DNA of 64,000 nucleotides from Herminiimonas contaminans (GCF_015645465.1 NZ_JADOEL010000001.1:62001-126000); one strand, 5' to 3'; counted from the stretch's first letter, positions 46,368 to 55,787 are shown. The notes: generated from the sequence alone by a model not told the origin. Numbers and translations: made by a program.

Positions 46368-47372
46368 TTATTTTTTACCTGGTTGATAGATCTGGTCGAA
46401 CACGCCGCCATCAGAGAAGTGTTTCTTCTGTGCTGCTGTCCAGCCACCTACGTCCGCAATCGTGTACAACTTCAGTTTCGGGAATTGCGCTGCGTATTTC
46501 TTCGCTACTTTTTCATCGATAGGACGATAGTAGTTTTGCGCTGCGATTTCCTGACCTTCGGTCGAGTACAAGTACTTCAGGTAAGCTTCAGCAACTTTGC
46601 GTGTGCCACGACGATCAACAACTTTGTCGACAACTGCAACTGGTGGTTCAGCCAGGATACTGGCGGACGGAGCAACGATTTCAACCTTGTCCGGGCCGAG
46701 TTCCTTGATTGCCAGGATGGCTTCGTTTTCCCATGCCAGCAAGACGTCGCCGATACCGCGTTCAACGAAAGTAGTGGTCGAACCGCGTGCACCGGAATCC
46801 AGCACTGGTACGTTTTTGTACAGCTTCGAGATGAAGTCGGTCGCAGTTGCTTCAGTACCGCCTGGTTGTTTCAATGCATACAGCCATGCTGCCAGGTGAT
46901 TCCAGCGTGCGCCGCCCGATGTTTTTGGATTTGGTGTGATCACTGATACGCCTGGTTTGACCAGATCGTTCCAGTCCTTGATGCCTTTAGGATTGCCTTT
47001 GCGGACCAGGAATACGATGGTCGAGGTGTAAGGTGAGCTATTGTGCGGCAGGCGTTTTTGCCAGTCTTTGGCCAGCAAGCCGTGCTCTGCAATCGCATCG
47101 ATGTCATATGCCAGCGCCAGAGTTACAACGTCTGCTTCCAGACCATCGATCACCGCGCGGCCCTGTTTGCCCGAACCACCATGCGACGCTTTCAGTTTGA
47201 GGTCGTCACCGGCCTTGGCTTTCCACTCTTTGGCGAAAGCTTTGTTAAACTCTTGATACAGTTCACGCGTCGGATCGTACGAAACGTTCAACAACGACAC
47301 TTCAGCAGCATGTACGCTAGGCGCAACCAGCGCGATTGCGAATGCGGTTCCTAGCAATTTCTTCAGCAACAT
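46368..47372 (-). CDS. sbp: sulfate-binding periplasmic protein
   Basis: A 334-residue sulfate/thiosulfate-binding protein. The signal peptide ends [23 protein letters not shown] and [26 protein letters not shown] are hallmarks of Sbp/CysP. The ATG 47372 has AAGGGGAAG before it; upstream in-frame codons have no ribosome site. It heads the operon sbp-ssuEADCBF. No cysTWA permease genes are in the window, so it must work with a transporter elsewhere. Confidence 0.93.
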   Translation of the reverse strand: MLLKKLLGTAFAIALVAPSVHAAEVSLLNVSYDPTRELYQEFNKAFAKEWKAKAGDDLKLKASHGGSGKQGRAVIDGLEADVVTLALAYDIDAIAEHGLLAKDWQKRLPHNSSPYTSTIVFLVRKGNPKGIKDWNDLVKPGVSVITPNPKTSGGARWNHLAAWLYALKQPGGTEATATDFISKLYKNVPVLDSGARGSTTTFVERGIGDVLLAWENEAILAIKELGPDKVEIVAPSASILAEPPVAVVDKVVDRRGTRKVAEAYLKYLYSTEGQEIAAQNYYRPIDEKVAKKYAAQFPKLKLYTIADVGGWTAAQKKHFSDGGVFDQIYQPGKK

Positions 47373-47453
47373 TTTCTTCCCCTTGAGCGATTTCGTTTCT
47401 GGAGATTGAAGATTAAATTGCTGCCGACAAAAACAAAACGAATTGTTTCTTCG

Positions 47454-47480
47454 TTCCTTATGCGTTTTATGCATAAGGAA
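47454..47480. promoter_or_regulatory. 10-bp perfect dyad in the sbp/tas intergenic region
   Basis: TTCCTTATGC (47454-47463) and GCATAAGGAA (47471-47480) form a perfect inverted repeat around 7 bases. It lies between the divergent sbp operon and tas, 82 bases from the sbp start. A sulfur-responsive LysR regulator such as CysB or Cbl is the natural candidate to bind here, though the dyad is more symmetrical than usual CysB sites. Confidence 0.5.
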
Positions 47481-47580
47481 TATCTCGCCTTCTGCTGAAG
47501 AATCCCGTCTTTTCCAGCTTGCACCCCATTCTTCATTTGTTGCTAGACTAAAAAAGACCACCCTGAAAGGAATGCGCGCA

Positions 47581-48630
47581 ATGAAGTATCAGCAACTTGG
47601 AAAAACAGATATCAAAGTAAGCAATATCGCACTAGGCACCATGACCTGGGGCGAACAGAACACCGAAGCAGAAGCCCACGCGCAACTGGATATGGCGATC
47701 GCTGCTGGCGTCAACCTGATCGATGCCGCCGAGATGTACCCGGTGCCGCCCAAGCCGGAAACACAGGGTCTGACCGAACGTTATCTCGGTAGCTGGCTCA
47801 AGAAATCCGGCAAGCGTGATCAATTGATCATCGCCACCAAAGCCGCTGGCCCTGCCCGACTGCCCCACCAGCCACAACATGTACGCAATGGCCAAAACAG
47901 TTTTGACCGTACCAGCCTGACCGAAGCCTTGCACGGCAACCTGGAACGCCTGCAAACGGATTACATCGACCTGTATCAGCTGCACTGGCCGGATCGCACT
48001 GTGAATATTTTTGGTCGGCAGAATTACACACACCACCCGGATGAAGACACGGTACCGATTGCCGAGACGCTGTCAGTGCTGGCTGACTTCGTCAAACAAG
48101 GGAAAATCCGCTACATCGGCGTGTCGAATGAAACACCGTGGGGACTCGCGCAATTCCTGCGCGCATCAGAACAATTGAACTTGCCGCGCATAGTCAGCAT
48201 CCAAAATCCGTACAGCCTGGTGAATCGTTATTTTGAAATCGCCTTGTCGGAGTTCTCGCATCAGGAACAGATAGGCTTGCTGGCCTACTCGCCACTCGCG
48301 TTCGGTGTGCTGTCCGGCAAGTACCTGAACGGTGCACGCCCTGCTGATGGCCGCATCACCCTGTTTGAGCGCTTCGTGCGCTACAAGGCACCGCAAGTGG
48401 AAACCGCGGTGGCGGCCTATGTCGCACTGGCGCACAAACATGGCCTGGACCCGGCGCAGATGGCACTGGCATATGTCAACACACGACCGTTTTTAACGAG
48501 TACGATTATCGGTGCAACCACGCTGCAGCAATTGCAGAGCAATCTGGATAGCATCAATCTCGAACTCGATGCAGCAGTACTGGACGGTATCGAAGAAATT
48601 CATAACCGACATGCCAATCCCGCAGCATGA
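47581..48630 (+). CDS. tas: Tas-family aldo/keto reductase
   Basis: A 349-residue NADP(H)-dependent aldo/keto reductase. [38 protein letters not shown] and YQLHWPDR match E. coli Tas closely; the catalytic Tyr is in AEMYPVP and Lys in ATKAAG. I choose ATG 47581 since AAAGGA lies 10 bases upstream. The substrate is not settled. It is divergent from the sulfur operon. Confidence 0.92.
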   Translation: MKYQQLGKTDIKVSNIALGTMTWGEQNTEAEAHAQLDMAIAAGVNLIDAAEMYPVPPKPETQGLTERYLGSWLKKSGKRDQLIIATKAAGPARLPHQPQHVRNGQNSFDRTSLTEALHGNLERLQTDYIDLYQLHWPDRTVNIFGRQNYTHHPDEDTVPIAETLSVLADFVKQGKIRYIGVSNETPWGLAQFLRASEQLNLPRIVSIQNPYSLVNRYFEIALSEFSHQEQIGLLAYSPLAFGVLSGKYLNGARPADGRITLFERFVRYKAPQVETAVAAYVALAHKHGLDPAQMALAYVNTRPFLTSTIIGATTLQQLQSNLDSINLELDAAVLDGIEEIHNRHANPAA

Positions 48631-48688
48631 TGTCGGACATGCATGAGTAAATAAGTCAACGCAGTACTTCTCCCACGAAAGGAAGGTC

Positions 48689-49243
48689 ATGAGTAAAACT
48701 TATAACGTCGCTGTTGTTGTCGGCAGCCTGCGCAAGGATTCGATGAATCGCAAGATGGCGCAGGCACTCGCCAAGCTGGCACCAGAATCATTGAAACTGA
48801 CCATAGTGGAAATCGGCGATCTGCCGCTTTTCAATCAGGATCATGAAGGCACACCTACACCAGCCGTCAGTGATTTCAAGAACAAGATCAAATCGGCGAA
48901 TGCCGTGTTGTTCGTAACGCCTGAATACAATCGCTCGGTTCCTGGCGTGCTAAAGAACGCGATAGACACCGGCTCACGTCCTTATGGTCAAAGTGCGTGG
49001 AGCGGCAAACCCGGTGCTGTGGTCAGCGTCTCGCCGGGTGCAGTCGGTGGCTTTGGTGCCAACCATCATTTGCGTCAGGTACTGGCATCGGTCAATGTAC
49101 CAACCATGCCGCAGCCAGAAGCCTACATCGGTAACGGCGGCAAGCTCTTCGACGACAAAGGTGATATCACGGAGCCCTCGACCGCTGAATTCCTGAAAAA
49201 ATTCCTGATCGCTTTTGATCTCTGGATAGAACGCAATATTTGA
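48689..49243 (+). CDS. NADPH-dependent FMN reductase (ChrR/YieF type)
   Basis: A 184-residue flavin reductase of the chromate/quinone reductase group: VVGSLRKDSMNRKMAQAL for the FMN phosphate, TPEYNRSVPGVLKNAIDTGSR split as in YieF. GGAAGGTC precedes the ATG. It follows tas and ends at a strong terminator. It may protect against quinones or metals. Confidence 0.9.
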   Translation: MSKTYNVAVVVGSLRKDSMNRKMAQALAKLAPESLKLTIVEIGDLPLFNQDHEGTPTPAVSDFKNKIKSANAVLFVTPEYNRSVPGVLKNAIDTGSRPYGQSAWSGKPGAVVSVSPGAVGGFGANHHLRQVLASVNVPTMPQPEAYIGNGGKLFDDKGDITEPSTAEFLKKFLIAFDLWIERNI

Positions 49244-49258
49244 TATGTAAACTGAAAA

Positions 49259-49296
49259 CGGCGTAACAAGGAAGATGCCTTGTTACGCCGTTTTTT
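49259..49296. terminator. Rho-independent terminator after the FMN reductase gene
   Basis: A 12-bp stem (49259-49270 with 49279-49290; core GGCGTAACAAG / CTTGTTACGCC) with an 8-base loop is followed by TTTTTT. It ends the tas/FMN-reductase transcript; the minus-strand dgkA may use it too. Confidence 0.88.
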
Positions 49297-49320
49297 ATTG
49301 GGGGGCTGCTTAAAATCGCT

Positions 49321-49722
49321 TCATGCGCCAACGAATACCGGCCACAAAATCACCAGCCAGGTCGCACACGCCAGCAACAAAGCCAACATCACCGCAGCAC
49401 TGCCCAGATCCTTGGCATTCTTCGATAAGGGATTGCGCTCCAGCGAGACGCGATCCACGACGGCCTCTATCGCCGAATTCAATAATTCAACTATCAGCAC
49501 CAGCACGAATACACCTATCAACACCAGCTTCTGTAATGCGGACACCGGCAACAGCAATGCTGCTATCGTTGCGATCACTACAACGATCAACTCCTGGCGG
49601 AATGCGTGCTCACCTTTCCAAGCAGTCTTGAATCCAGCGATCGAATAGCCGAACGCGGAAAAAATTCGCTTCAGGCCGCTTTTGCTTTTGAATTCACTAA
49701 CTGGTGGTTCTTGATTGATCAT
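49321..49722 (-). CDS. dgkA: diacylglycerol kinase
   Basis: A 133-residue inner-membrane kinase that recycles diacylglycerol to phosphatidate. Three membrane helices follow a short N-terminal segment; hallmarks are GFKTAWKGEHAFRQEL, ELLNSAIEAVVDR and KDLGSAAVML. I start at MINQEPP (49722), as the longer frame to 49842 adds 40 residues unlike the family. Confidence 0.92.
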   Translation of the reverse strand: MINQEPPVSEFKSKSGLKRIFSAFGYSIAGFKTAWKGEHAFRQELIVVVIATIAALLLPVSALQKLVLIGVFVLVLIVELLNSAIEAVVDRVSLERNPLSKNAKDLGSAAVMLALLLACATWLVILWPVFVGA

Positions 49723-49960
49723 GCGATACACGGTGTAGGTGGAAAAACGCCCAGGCGGCGGAATAATGCAGCGCAACAGACTGCAGCGATTATCGGTGCA
49801 AGCCAGGTTGGGCACAAGCGCCGCAAAGTTGTCAATTGTCACCGCCCGGACGTGAACATGGCGTTAAGCAAGCTTGTTACCACGCAATTAAATGAAAGTA
49901 GACTTTTGTCATCTTTCACAATGTGATATAAAGTCTGGACTGCAATGCACAAACCAGAAC

Positions 49961-50743
49961 ATGAAAACAGCAATTAATGCAGAGACAGACAAAACCTCGA
50001 TTCAAGTCATAGAACGCATGGTGGCGCTACTGGATGCCCTGGCACTGTACCCGGATCCAGTCAGCCTGAAAGAGCTTTCCAGCGTGACTGGCTTGCATCC
50101 TTCCACTGCGCATCGCATCCTCAACGACCTGGTTATCAAACGCTTTGTCGATCGTTCCGAACCCGGCACCTACCGGCTCGGTATGCGTTTGCTTGAGCTG
50201 GGCAATATCGTCAAAAGTCGCCTCGATGTGCGCGAAGCGGCACTCGACCTGATGCGTCACCTGCATCGCAAAACCAATCAAACCGTGAACCTGTCGGTAC
50301 GGCAGAACGATGAAATCATCTACATCGACCGCGCCTTCTCCGAGCGTTCCGGCATGCAGGTGGTACGTGCAGTCGGCGGACGTGCCCCTTTGCACCTGAC
50401 CTCGACCGGCAAGCTCTTCCTGTCTATCGATGAGCCACGCATGGTGCAAGCCTATGCGACCCGCACCGGTCTCGCCGGTCACAACAAAAACTCGATTACC
50501 GACCTGAAGAAGCTGGAAGGCGAACTCAATCAGGTACGTCTGCACGGCTATGCGCGCGACAATGAAGAACTGGAGCTGGGCGTACGCTGCATGGCGGCAG
50601 GCATCCATGACGACACTGGCAGGCTGATAGCAGGTCTCTCGATCTCGGCCCCGGCCGATCGCTTGCAGGAGGAATGGCTGGCTGACCTGATGGAAACTGC
50701 GAAGCAGATTTCAGCAGCACTGGGCTATAGCGAAGCGAACTAA
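49961..50743 (+). CDS. IclR-family transcriptional regulator
   Basis: A 260-residue IclR protein. The winged helix is at about 35-85 (VSLKELSSVTGLHPSTAHRIL), and the effector domain follows (DEIIYIDRAFSERSGMQVV; TSTGKLFLS; ELGVRCMAAGIHDDTG). The ATG 49961 opens MKTAINAETDK. It stands alone between dgkA and a terminator; the target genes are unknown. Confidence 0.92.
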   Translation: MKTAINAETDKTSIQVIERMVALLDALALYPDPVSLKELSSVTGLHPSTAHRILNDLVIKRFVDRSEPGTYRLGMRLLELGNIVKSRLDVREAALDLMRHLHRKTNQTVNLSVRQNDEIIYIDRAFSERSGMQVVRAVGGRAPLHLTSTGKLFLSIDEPRMVQAYATRTGLAGHNKNSITDLKKLEGELNQVRLHGYARDNEELELGVRCMAAGIHDDTGRLIAGLSISAPADRLQEEWLADLMETAKQISAALGYSEAN

Positions 50744-50769
50744 AGACCGCAGCGAATTGAGCGGCAAAT

Positions 50770-50800
50770 AAAAAAGGCGAACCGTAGTTCGCCTTTTTTA
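50770..50800. terminator. bidirectional Rho-independent terminator
   Basis: GGCGAAC (50776-50782) pairs with GTTCGCC (50787-50793), with A-run before and T-run after. It serves the convergent IclR and pbpG genes. Confidence 0.9.
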
Positions 50801-50813
50801 TTATGTATTGCGC

Positions 50814-52022
50814 TTAACTCTCAACCGCTCTGCGCTTACCTGCAATATTTTGCGGTTGCGGATGCTGGGTTTCCAGCCATTTGCGTATGCGCGCTGCGTC
50901 ACCCAGACGGGAGAGCTTGCCTTTGGAATCCAGGAAGATCATGACGATAGGACGACCATTGATGTTGGCTTGCATCACGAGGCAGCGACCTGCTTCAGAG
51001 ATGTAGCCGGTCTTCTGGATACCGATTTCCCAATCAGGATTATTGACCAGACGATTCGAGTTTGCGTATTGCAGGGCACGGCCACCTGGTTCGACTACAT
51101 ATTTGGTATCGGTCGAATACTGGCGCAGTATCGAGTGATTGGAAGCTGCGATCACCAGCTTGGCCAGGTCGGCAGCGCTTGCCACGTTGTTGCTGGAGAG
51201 GCCGGTCGAATCCACATAATGCGTACCGCTCATGCCGAGCGCACGTGCTTTTGCATTCATCGCTGCGACGAAAGCGCGGATGCCGCCCGGGTAGTGACGA
51301 CCGAGTGCCGATGCAGCACGGTTTTCCGAGCTCATCAATGCAATGTGCAGCATGTTTGCACGTGACAATTGCGAACCTACGCGCAGGCGCGACGAGCTAT
51401 TTTTTTCGCGATCGATATCTTCGTCCGTCACTTCCAGGATTTCATTCATATCCTGCTGTGCTTCAACCACGACCAGGCCGGTCATCAGTTTGGTGATCGA
51501 TGCAATCGGCAAAGTCACGTTCGCATTTTTTTCAAACAATACTGCCGATGTCGATTGATCCAGTACCAGCGCTACGTTCGATGCGAGTGCCAGGGAATCA
51601 CGCGTCATGTTGAGACCAGCGATGTCGCCAGCTGTCAGCACTGGTGGCACTACGGTCATGACTGGTTTCGCTACGCGTTGGTAGATGACTTTCTTTTTGC
51701 CTCGCACGACGACTTCTTTCTTTACCAGCTTTTCATTGCTGTTAAGCGAAGTGGTGTTGCGTGCTTGTTTGGTGTTTTTGCTGCTGGCTTTGGCAGTACT
51801 TTTTGGCGCTGCAGTTTTTTTGCTGCTGGCTGCGGATTTGCTACTCGCTGCGGTCTTTTTGGATGCGGTCTTAGCAGGCGCTTTGGAAGCTGTTTTAGCT
51901 GGTGCCGCCTTCTTGGCAGCAGACTTTTTAGTCGCAGCAGAACTCGGCTCTTTAGCCAGCGCCGTGGGGGCGTTGAAAACGATAAATGATGAAAAAAGTA
52001 TCCCCAGCGCGGACTTAAGCAT
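50814..52022 (-). CDS. pbpG: PBP7-type D-alanyl-D-alanine endopeptidase with a Lys/Ala-rich insert
   Basis: A 402-residue exported penicillin-binding protein. After a signal peptide (ending PTALA), about 75 residues are almost only Ala, Lys, Ser and Thr, like a histone H1 tail. The peptidase domain then shows the three serine-active motifs: SITK (in PIASITKLMTG), SSEN, and KTG (in IGIQKTGYISEAG). It cuts peptidoglycan cross-links or trims D-Ala. The start MLKSALGIL (52022) is chosen over 52115 since it opens a normal signal peptide. The basic tail may bind the wall or anionic polymers; that is inference. Confidence 0.92.
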   Translation of the reverse strand: MLKSALGILFSSFIVFNAPTALAKEPSSAATKKSAAKKAAPAKTASKAPAKTASKKTAASSKSAASSKKTAAPKSTAKASSKNTKQARNTTSLNSNEKLVKKEVVVRGKKKVIYQRVAKPVMTVVPPVLTAGDIAGLNMTRDSLALASNVALVLDQSTSAVLFEKNANVTLPIASITKLMTGLVVVEAQQDMNEILEVTDEDIDREKNSSSRLRVGSQLSRANMLHIALMSSENRAASALGRHYPGGIRAFVAAMNAKARALGMSGTHYVDSTGLSSNNVASAADLAKLVIAASNHSILRQYSTDTKYVVEPGGRALQYANSNRLVNNPDWEIGIQKTGYISEAGRCLVMQANINGRPIVMIFLDSKGKLSRLGDAARIRKWLETQHPQPQNIAGKRRAVES

Positions 52023-52248
52023 CTGCGACTCCCCAAAACGTACGATGAAATATGGCTTGCAGTTTAGCAAATCTCTAAAAATGTGCAAGAGAATTAGATA
52101 GTTAGCTGTTTTCATTAATCTATTTTCTAACTATCGATATCTTTTTTTTCACACATTTGGTGCATTTTTTATGAGAAATAAGCTGATTTTCGATAAAAAT
52201 TAGTTTCCTTGAAACAACGAATTTCATAGGAGAAACGCCTGAAAAAAC

Positions 52249-53175
52249 CTACTTTTTCACTACAAAAGCCACCCCTATCACAGCAAGCAACATGCCTGCG
52301 ATGCCGATCAGGCTGAAAACCTCGCCAAACGCCGCCCAAGCCATCAAGGCTGTGGTCGGCGGCGTCAAATACAGGAGGCTGGTGACTTGGGTCGCTGCGC
52401 TTTTACGTATCAAGGCAAACAACAGGAAGATCGCGCCTATGGAAAGCGCAACCACAGACCAGAGCAAGGCGCCGATGAAGCTGGGGGTCCACTCTACGGT
52501 CTGCAAGGCAGGCGAGAAATCCTCGAAGATCATTGCCAGCGGTACCACCACGGCGCAAGACGCCGCGAATTGAATAATCGTACCGGTACGCAGATCGAAA
52601 TGCGGGCAATAACGCTTCTGGTACATGGTACCTATCGTGATCGACAGCAGTGCCATCACACACAGTGCGATGCTGCCCCAGGTCAGGCCAATCACGGTGA
52701 TCTTGTTAGCCACCACCAGCGCCACACCGCACAGGCCGAAGATCAGGCCTATCCACTGGCGCGGCCGCACCTTCTCACCGATCAGCGGCGCAGCAAACGC
52801 CGTCAGTACTGGTTGCATGCCGACGATCAGCGCCGATAAACCGGCCGGCATGCCGAGTTTGATCGCACACCAGACGCCTGCCAGGTAACCCGCCTGCACC
52901 AGGATGCCGGCCACCGCAATGTGCCGCATGCTGCCGACCGGCCACGGCGCACGCAGCAGCAAGACCAGCGGCAGCAGGATGATGAGTACGCCTATGAAGC
53001 GCAAGGCGAGGAAGGTCAGCGGCGGCGCATAAGGCAGGCCGAATTTCGCCACGATGAAGCCCGTACTCCAGATCAGTACGAAGAAAAACGGCATGGCGGC
53101 GAGCCAGGGACTAGGGGTACTGCGTGCTTCTGTGGACATTTCTGCTTTCTGTGCGGCGTCTATGTGCGCCTGCAT
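52249..53175 (-). CDS. EamA-family (DMT) exporter
   Basis: A 308-residue transporter with ten predicted helices in two EamA repeats (FVLIWSTGFIVAKFGLPYAPPLTFLALRF split between first and second helices; LLYLTPPTTALMAWAAFGE near the end). Members export metabolites such as amino acids. It stands alone; the start may be at 53175 or at the ATG 12 codons later. Confidence 0.88.
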   Translation of the reverse strand: MQAHIDAAQKAEMSTEARSTPSPWLAAMPFFFVLIWSTGFIVAKFGLPYAPPLTFLALRFIGVLIILLPLVLLLRAPWPVGSMRHIAVAGILVQAGYLAGVWCAIKLGMPAGLSALIVGMQPVLTAFAAPLIGEKVRPRQWIGLIFGLCGVALVVANKITVIGLTWGSIALCVMALLSITIGTMYQKRYCPHFDLRTGTIIQFAASCAVVVPLAMIFEDFSPALQTVEWTPSFIGALLWSVVALSIGAIFLLFALIRKSAATQVTSLLYLTPPTTALMAWAAFGEVFSLIGIAGMLLAVIGVAFVVKK

Positions 53176-53253
53176 TATCTTTGGTGCCGTCCCCTACCGG
53201 GAAAACGGCCTTACTGCAGCTGAAACCTTTGTTTTCCAGGCTGGATATTTATT

Positions 53254-53266
53254 TTGTGCAACGCAA
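53254..53266 (+). promoter_or_regulatory. PhaR-like site, upstream copy
   Basis: TTGTGCAACGCAA lies 10 bases before a -35 box TTGACA (53277-53282; -10 candidate TAAAAA at 53299). An inverted copy lies at 53315-53327. Placement around a phasin promoter suggests the PHA regulator PhaR, which represses phasin genes until granules titrate it. Confidence 0.5.
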
Positions 53267-53314
53267 CAAAAAGTGCTTGACATGCCGTTTGCAATGACTA
53301 AAAATGAGTTCATG

Positions 53315-53327
53315 TTGCGACGCACAA
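53315..53327 (-). promoter_or_regulatory. PhaR-like site, downstream inverted copy
   Basis: On the minus strand this reads TTGTGCGTCGCAA, identical to the upstream site at 11 of 13 positions, with centres 61 bases (about six helical turns) apart. It lies just past the probable transcription start of the phasin gene. Confidence 0.5.
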
Positions 53328-53379
53328 CAGAATTTTAACCCATGTAGTTAGATATGCCCTTCATATAAAGGAGTAGCCC

Positions 53380-53946
53380 ATGTTTACTATCCCTGAGCAA
53401 TTTTCGGCGGCCACCAAACATCAGTTTGAAGCACAGCTCGCGATCCTGAACTCGCTGGCCAGCACCACTTTCGACAGCGTACAGAAAATCGTCGACCTTA
53501 ACCTGAACGCGGCAAAAACCTCTTTGCAGGAATCCAGCGCGACTGCGCAAAAACTGGCTACCGCCAAAGACCCACAAGAATTCTTTTCGCTGAGCGCTTC
53601 GCACGCACAGCCGAATGCTGAAAAAGCACTGGCATATGGTCGTCACCTGGCCAGCATCGCGACCAGCACCCAGGCTGAATTTACCAAGGCAGCAGAAACA
53701 CAAATCGCTGAAACCAATCGCAAGGTCTTGTCGCTGATCGACGAGCTGAGCAAGAACGCTCCAGCTGGTTCGGAAAACGCTATCTCTATCCTGAAGTCGG
53801 CAATCGGCAATGCCAACGCCGGTTACGAACAACTGTCGAAAACCACCAAGCAAGCGGTAGAAGCATTGGAAGGCAATTTGAATGCTGCGGCAAATCAGTT
53901 TGTCAGCGCAGCAGAAAAAACCACTACACGCTCACGCAAATCGTAA
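53380..53946 (+). CDS. phaP: phasin, PHA granule-associated protein
   Basis: A 188-residue phasin of the PhaP family (MFTIPEQFSAATKHQFEAQL and FDSVQKIVDLNLNAAKTSL are characteristic). It is almost wholly helical, Ala- and Ser-rich, without signal or membrane segment, and coats polyhydroxyalkanoate granules. AAGGAG precedes the ATG. It is controlled probably through the paired sites upstream; a terminator follows. Confidence 0.92.
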   Translation: MFTIPEQFSAATKHQFEAQLAILNSLASTTFDSVQKIVDLNLNAAKTSLQESSATAQKLATAKDPQEFFSLSASHAQPNAEKALAYGRHLASIATSTQAEFTKAAETQIAETNRKVLSLIDELSKNAPAGSENAISILKSAIGNANAGYEQLSKTTKQAVEALEGNLNAAANQFVSAAEKTTTRSRKS

Positions 53947-53999
53947 TACGTCACCGAGTCTCCTCACTGGCCGCAGACTCACACTGCAGCGCCATGTTT

Positions 54000-54027
54000 A
54001 TGCCCCCTTCTGCGGGGCATTTTTTTA
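54000..54027 (+). terminator. Rho-independent terminator of phaP
   Basis: ATGCCCC (54000-54006) pairs with GGGGCAT (54014-54020) and is followed by a T-run. It lies 54 bases after the phasin stop. Confidence 0.82.
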
Positions 54028-54045
54028 TCCTGCTTTTTGTGCGAA

Positions 54046-55677
54046 TCAACGCCTGCCGACAGCAATCGCACGCGCCAGGATGATGACCGGCACGATAGCG
54101 ATCATCACGATAGTCAAAGCAGGTAGCGCTGCTTCACCCAAGCGCTCATCGGATGCCAGCTGATGGGTAATCACGGCCAGCGTATCGAAATTGAACGGGC
54201 GTATCGTCAGCGTCGCAGGTAATTCTTTCACCACATCGACAAAGACCAGCAAACCAGCCGTCAACACACTGCGCCACAGCAAAGGCACATGGATGCGCAT
54301 CAGCATCGCGCCCAGTCCTTCGCCCAGGCTGCGCGCACTCGCATCCATCGCTGGTGTGATCTTCAGCAAACCCGCTTGTACGGTCTGGAAAGAAACCGCG
54401 AGGAAGCGCACCAGGTAGGCATACACCAATGCAATTACGCTGCCACTGAGAACCAGTGTCACGCCGTGTTGTGCATTCCAGTTATCGAGATAGGACAAGG
54501 GAATCAGGATACCGACTGCGATCACCGCACCCGGAATTGCATAACCCATGCTGACGATACGATTGCAGAGCGCTTGTACCTTGCTGTTGGATACGCGCGC
54601 TGCATATGCGAGCAAAACGCAAATCGCGACGGCGAGCAAGGCGGTGATGCCGCCGAGGACAACGGTGTTTTTTAACCAGCCGATATAGCGTGCGCTAAAG
54701 CTGATGACTTCTTCCTGCCACAACAGATGCAACAGGATGGCCAGCGGCGCAAAGAAACCCAGCACCACAGGCAAGGCGCAGAATGCCGTCGCGGCCCAGC
54801 CCTGCCGACCTTGCAGCGTCGTCAATCTTTGCGCCGCGCTACGCGCACCTACCGCATAGTAACGTGCGCGACCGCGACTCTTTTGCTCCATCAGCATCAA
54901 TGCCATCACTGCCAGCAACAGCACGCCCGCGATTTGCGCCGCCGCATTGCGGTCAGAAAAGATGTACCAGGATTTGTATATGCCAGTCGTCAGGGTCGGC
55001 ACACCGAAGTAAGCGACCGCACCGTAATCAGCCAGCGTTTCCATCAGAGCCAGCGCAATCCCGGCCACCGCAGCAGGTCGCGCCAAAGGCAAGCTCACCT
55101 GGAAGAAGGCTTGCCACGGACTCGCACCCAGCGTGCGTGCCGCATCCCACATGCGCGGACTGCGTTCTATGAAAGCATTGCGTGCCAACAGATAGACATA
55201 CGGATACAGGACAAAGGCGAACAGCAAACCGGCACCGCCGACCGAGCGTATCTGCGGGAACCAGTAAGTCGGCCCCTGCCAGCCAAACAAGGCACGCAAG
55301 CCGCTTTGCACGGGACCAGTGAACTGCAGGAAATCGGTGTACGCATACGCGACCACATAAGCGGGCATCGCCAGCGGCAGGATCAGCGCCCACTCAAAGA
55401 ATTTTTTACCGGGGAAATTGAAGACGGCGACCAGCCAGGCACAGCCTATACCCAGCACGGCAGTCAGCACCGTAACGATCAGGGCCAGTAACACACTATT
55501 GCCTACGTACTCCGGCAATACCGTCGACCACAGATGCGCAAAGGTACTGAGCTCCGCGCCCGCGCCGCCGGACAGCAGATTAGACAGCACACCGGCGACC
55601 GGCATGCCGACCAGCACCGCAATCACAAGCGTAACCAGCAGCAAGGGATGCAGTGATCCGCTTTGTCCTTTAAGCAC
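54046..55677 (-). CDS. iron(III) ABC transporter permease (FbpB type)
   Basis: A permease of about 543 residues made of two fused halves, each with about six helices and an EAA loop (DAARTLGASPWQAFFQVSLPLARP and ASARSLGEGLGAMLMRIHVPLL). This double form is usual for FbpB/SfuB iron permeases. I start at GTG 55677 (MLKGQSGSLHPLL) since the frame farther up runs through a Fur box and has only a TTG. The partner ATPase is divergent. No iron-binding protein gene (fbpA) is in the window. Confidence 0.88.
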   Translation of the reverse strand: MLKGQSGSLHPLLLVTLVIAVLVGMPVAGVLSNLLSGGAGAELSTFAHLWSTVLPEYVGNSVLLALIVTVLTAVLGIGCAWLVAVFNFPGKKFFEWALILPLAMPAYVVAYAYTDFLQFTGPVQSGLRALFGWQGPTYWFPQIRSVGGAGLLFAFVLYPYVYLLARNAFIERSPRMWDAARTLGASPWQAFFQVSLPLARPAAVAGIALALMETLADYGAVAYFGVPTLTTGIYKSWYIFSDRNAAAQIAGVLLLAVMALMLMEQKSRGRARYYAVGARSAAQRLTTLQGRQGWAATAFCALPVVLGFFAPLAILLHLLWQEEVISFSARYIGWLKNTVVLGGITALLAVAICVLLAYAARVSNSKVQALCNRIVSMGYAIPGAVIAVGILIPLSYLDNWNAQHGVTLVLSGSVIALVYAYLVRFLAVSFQTVQAGLLKITPAMDASARSLGEGLGAMLMRIHVPLLWRSVLTAGLLVFVDVVKELPATLTIRPFNFDTLAVITHQLASDERLGEAALPALTIVMIAIVPVIILARAIAVGRR

Positions 55678-55728
55678 GCAAATAGCCCTATATATAAAAA
55701 CGCATGAATACGCCGCGATGAGCGAAAC

Positions 55729-55747
55729 GAGAATTATAATCAATAGC
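55729..55747. promoter_or_regulatory. Fur box between the iron permease and ATPase genes
   Basis: GAGAATTATAATCAATAGC matches the 19-base Fur consensus at 15 positions by my count. It lies in the 110-base gap between the divergent permease (start 55677) and ATPase (start 55788) genes and would give iron-dependent repression of both. Confidence 0.65.
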
Positions 55748-55787
55748 CCATTTCACCCAGCCAATTATTTCCGGAACCCTGCGTCTC

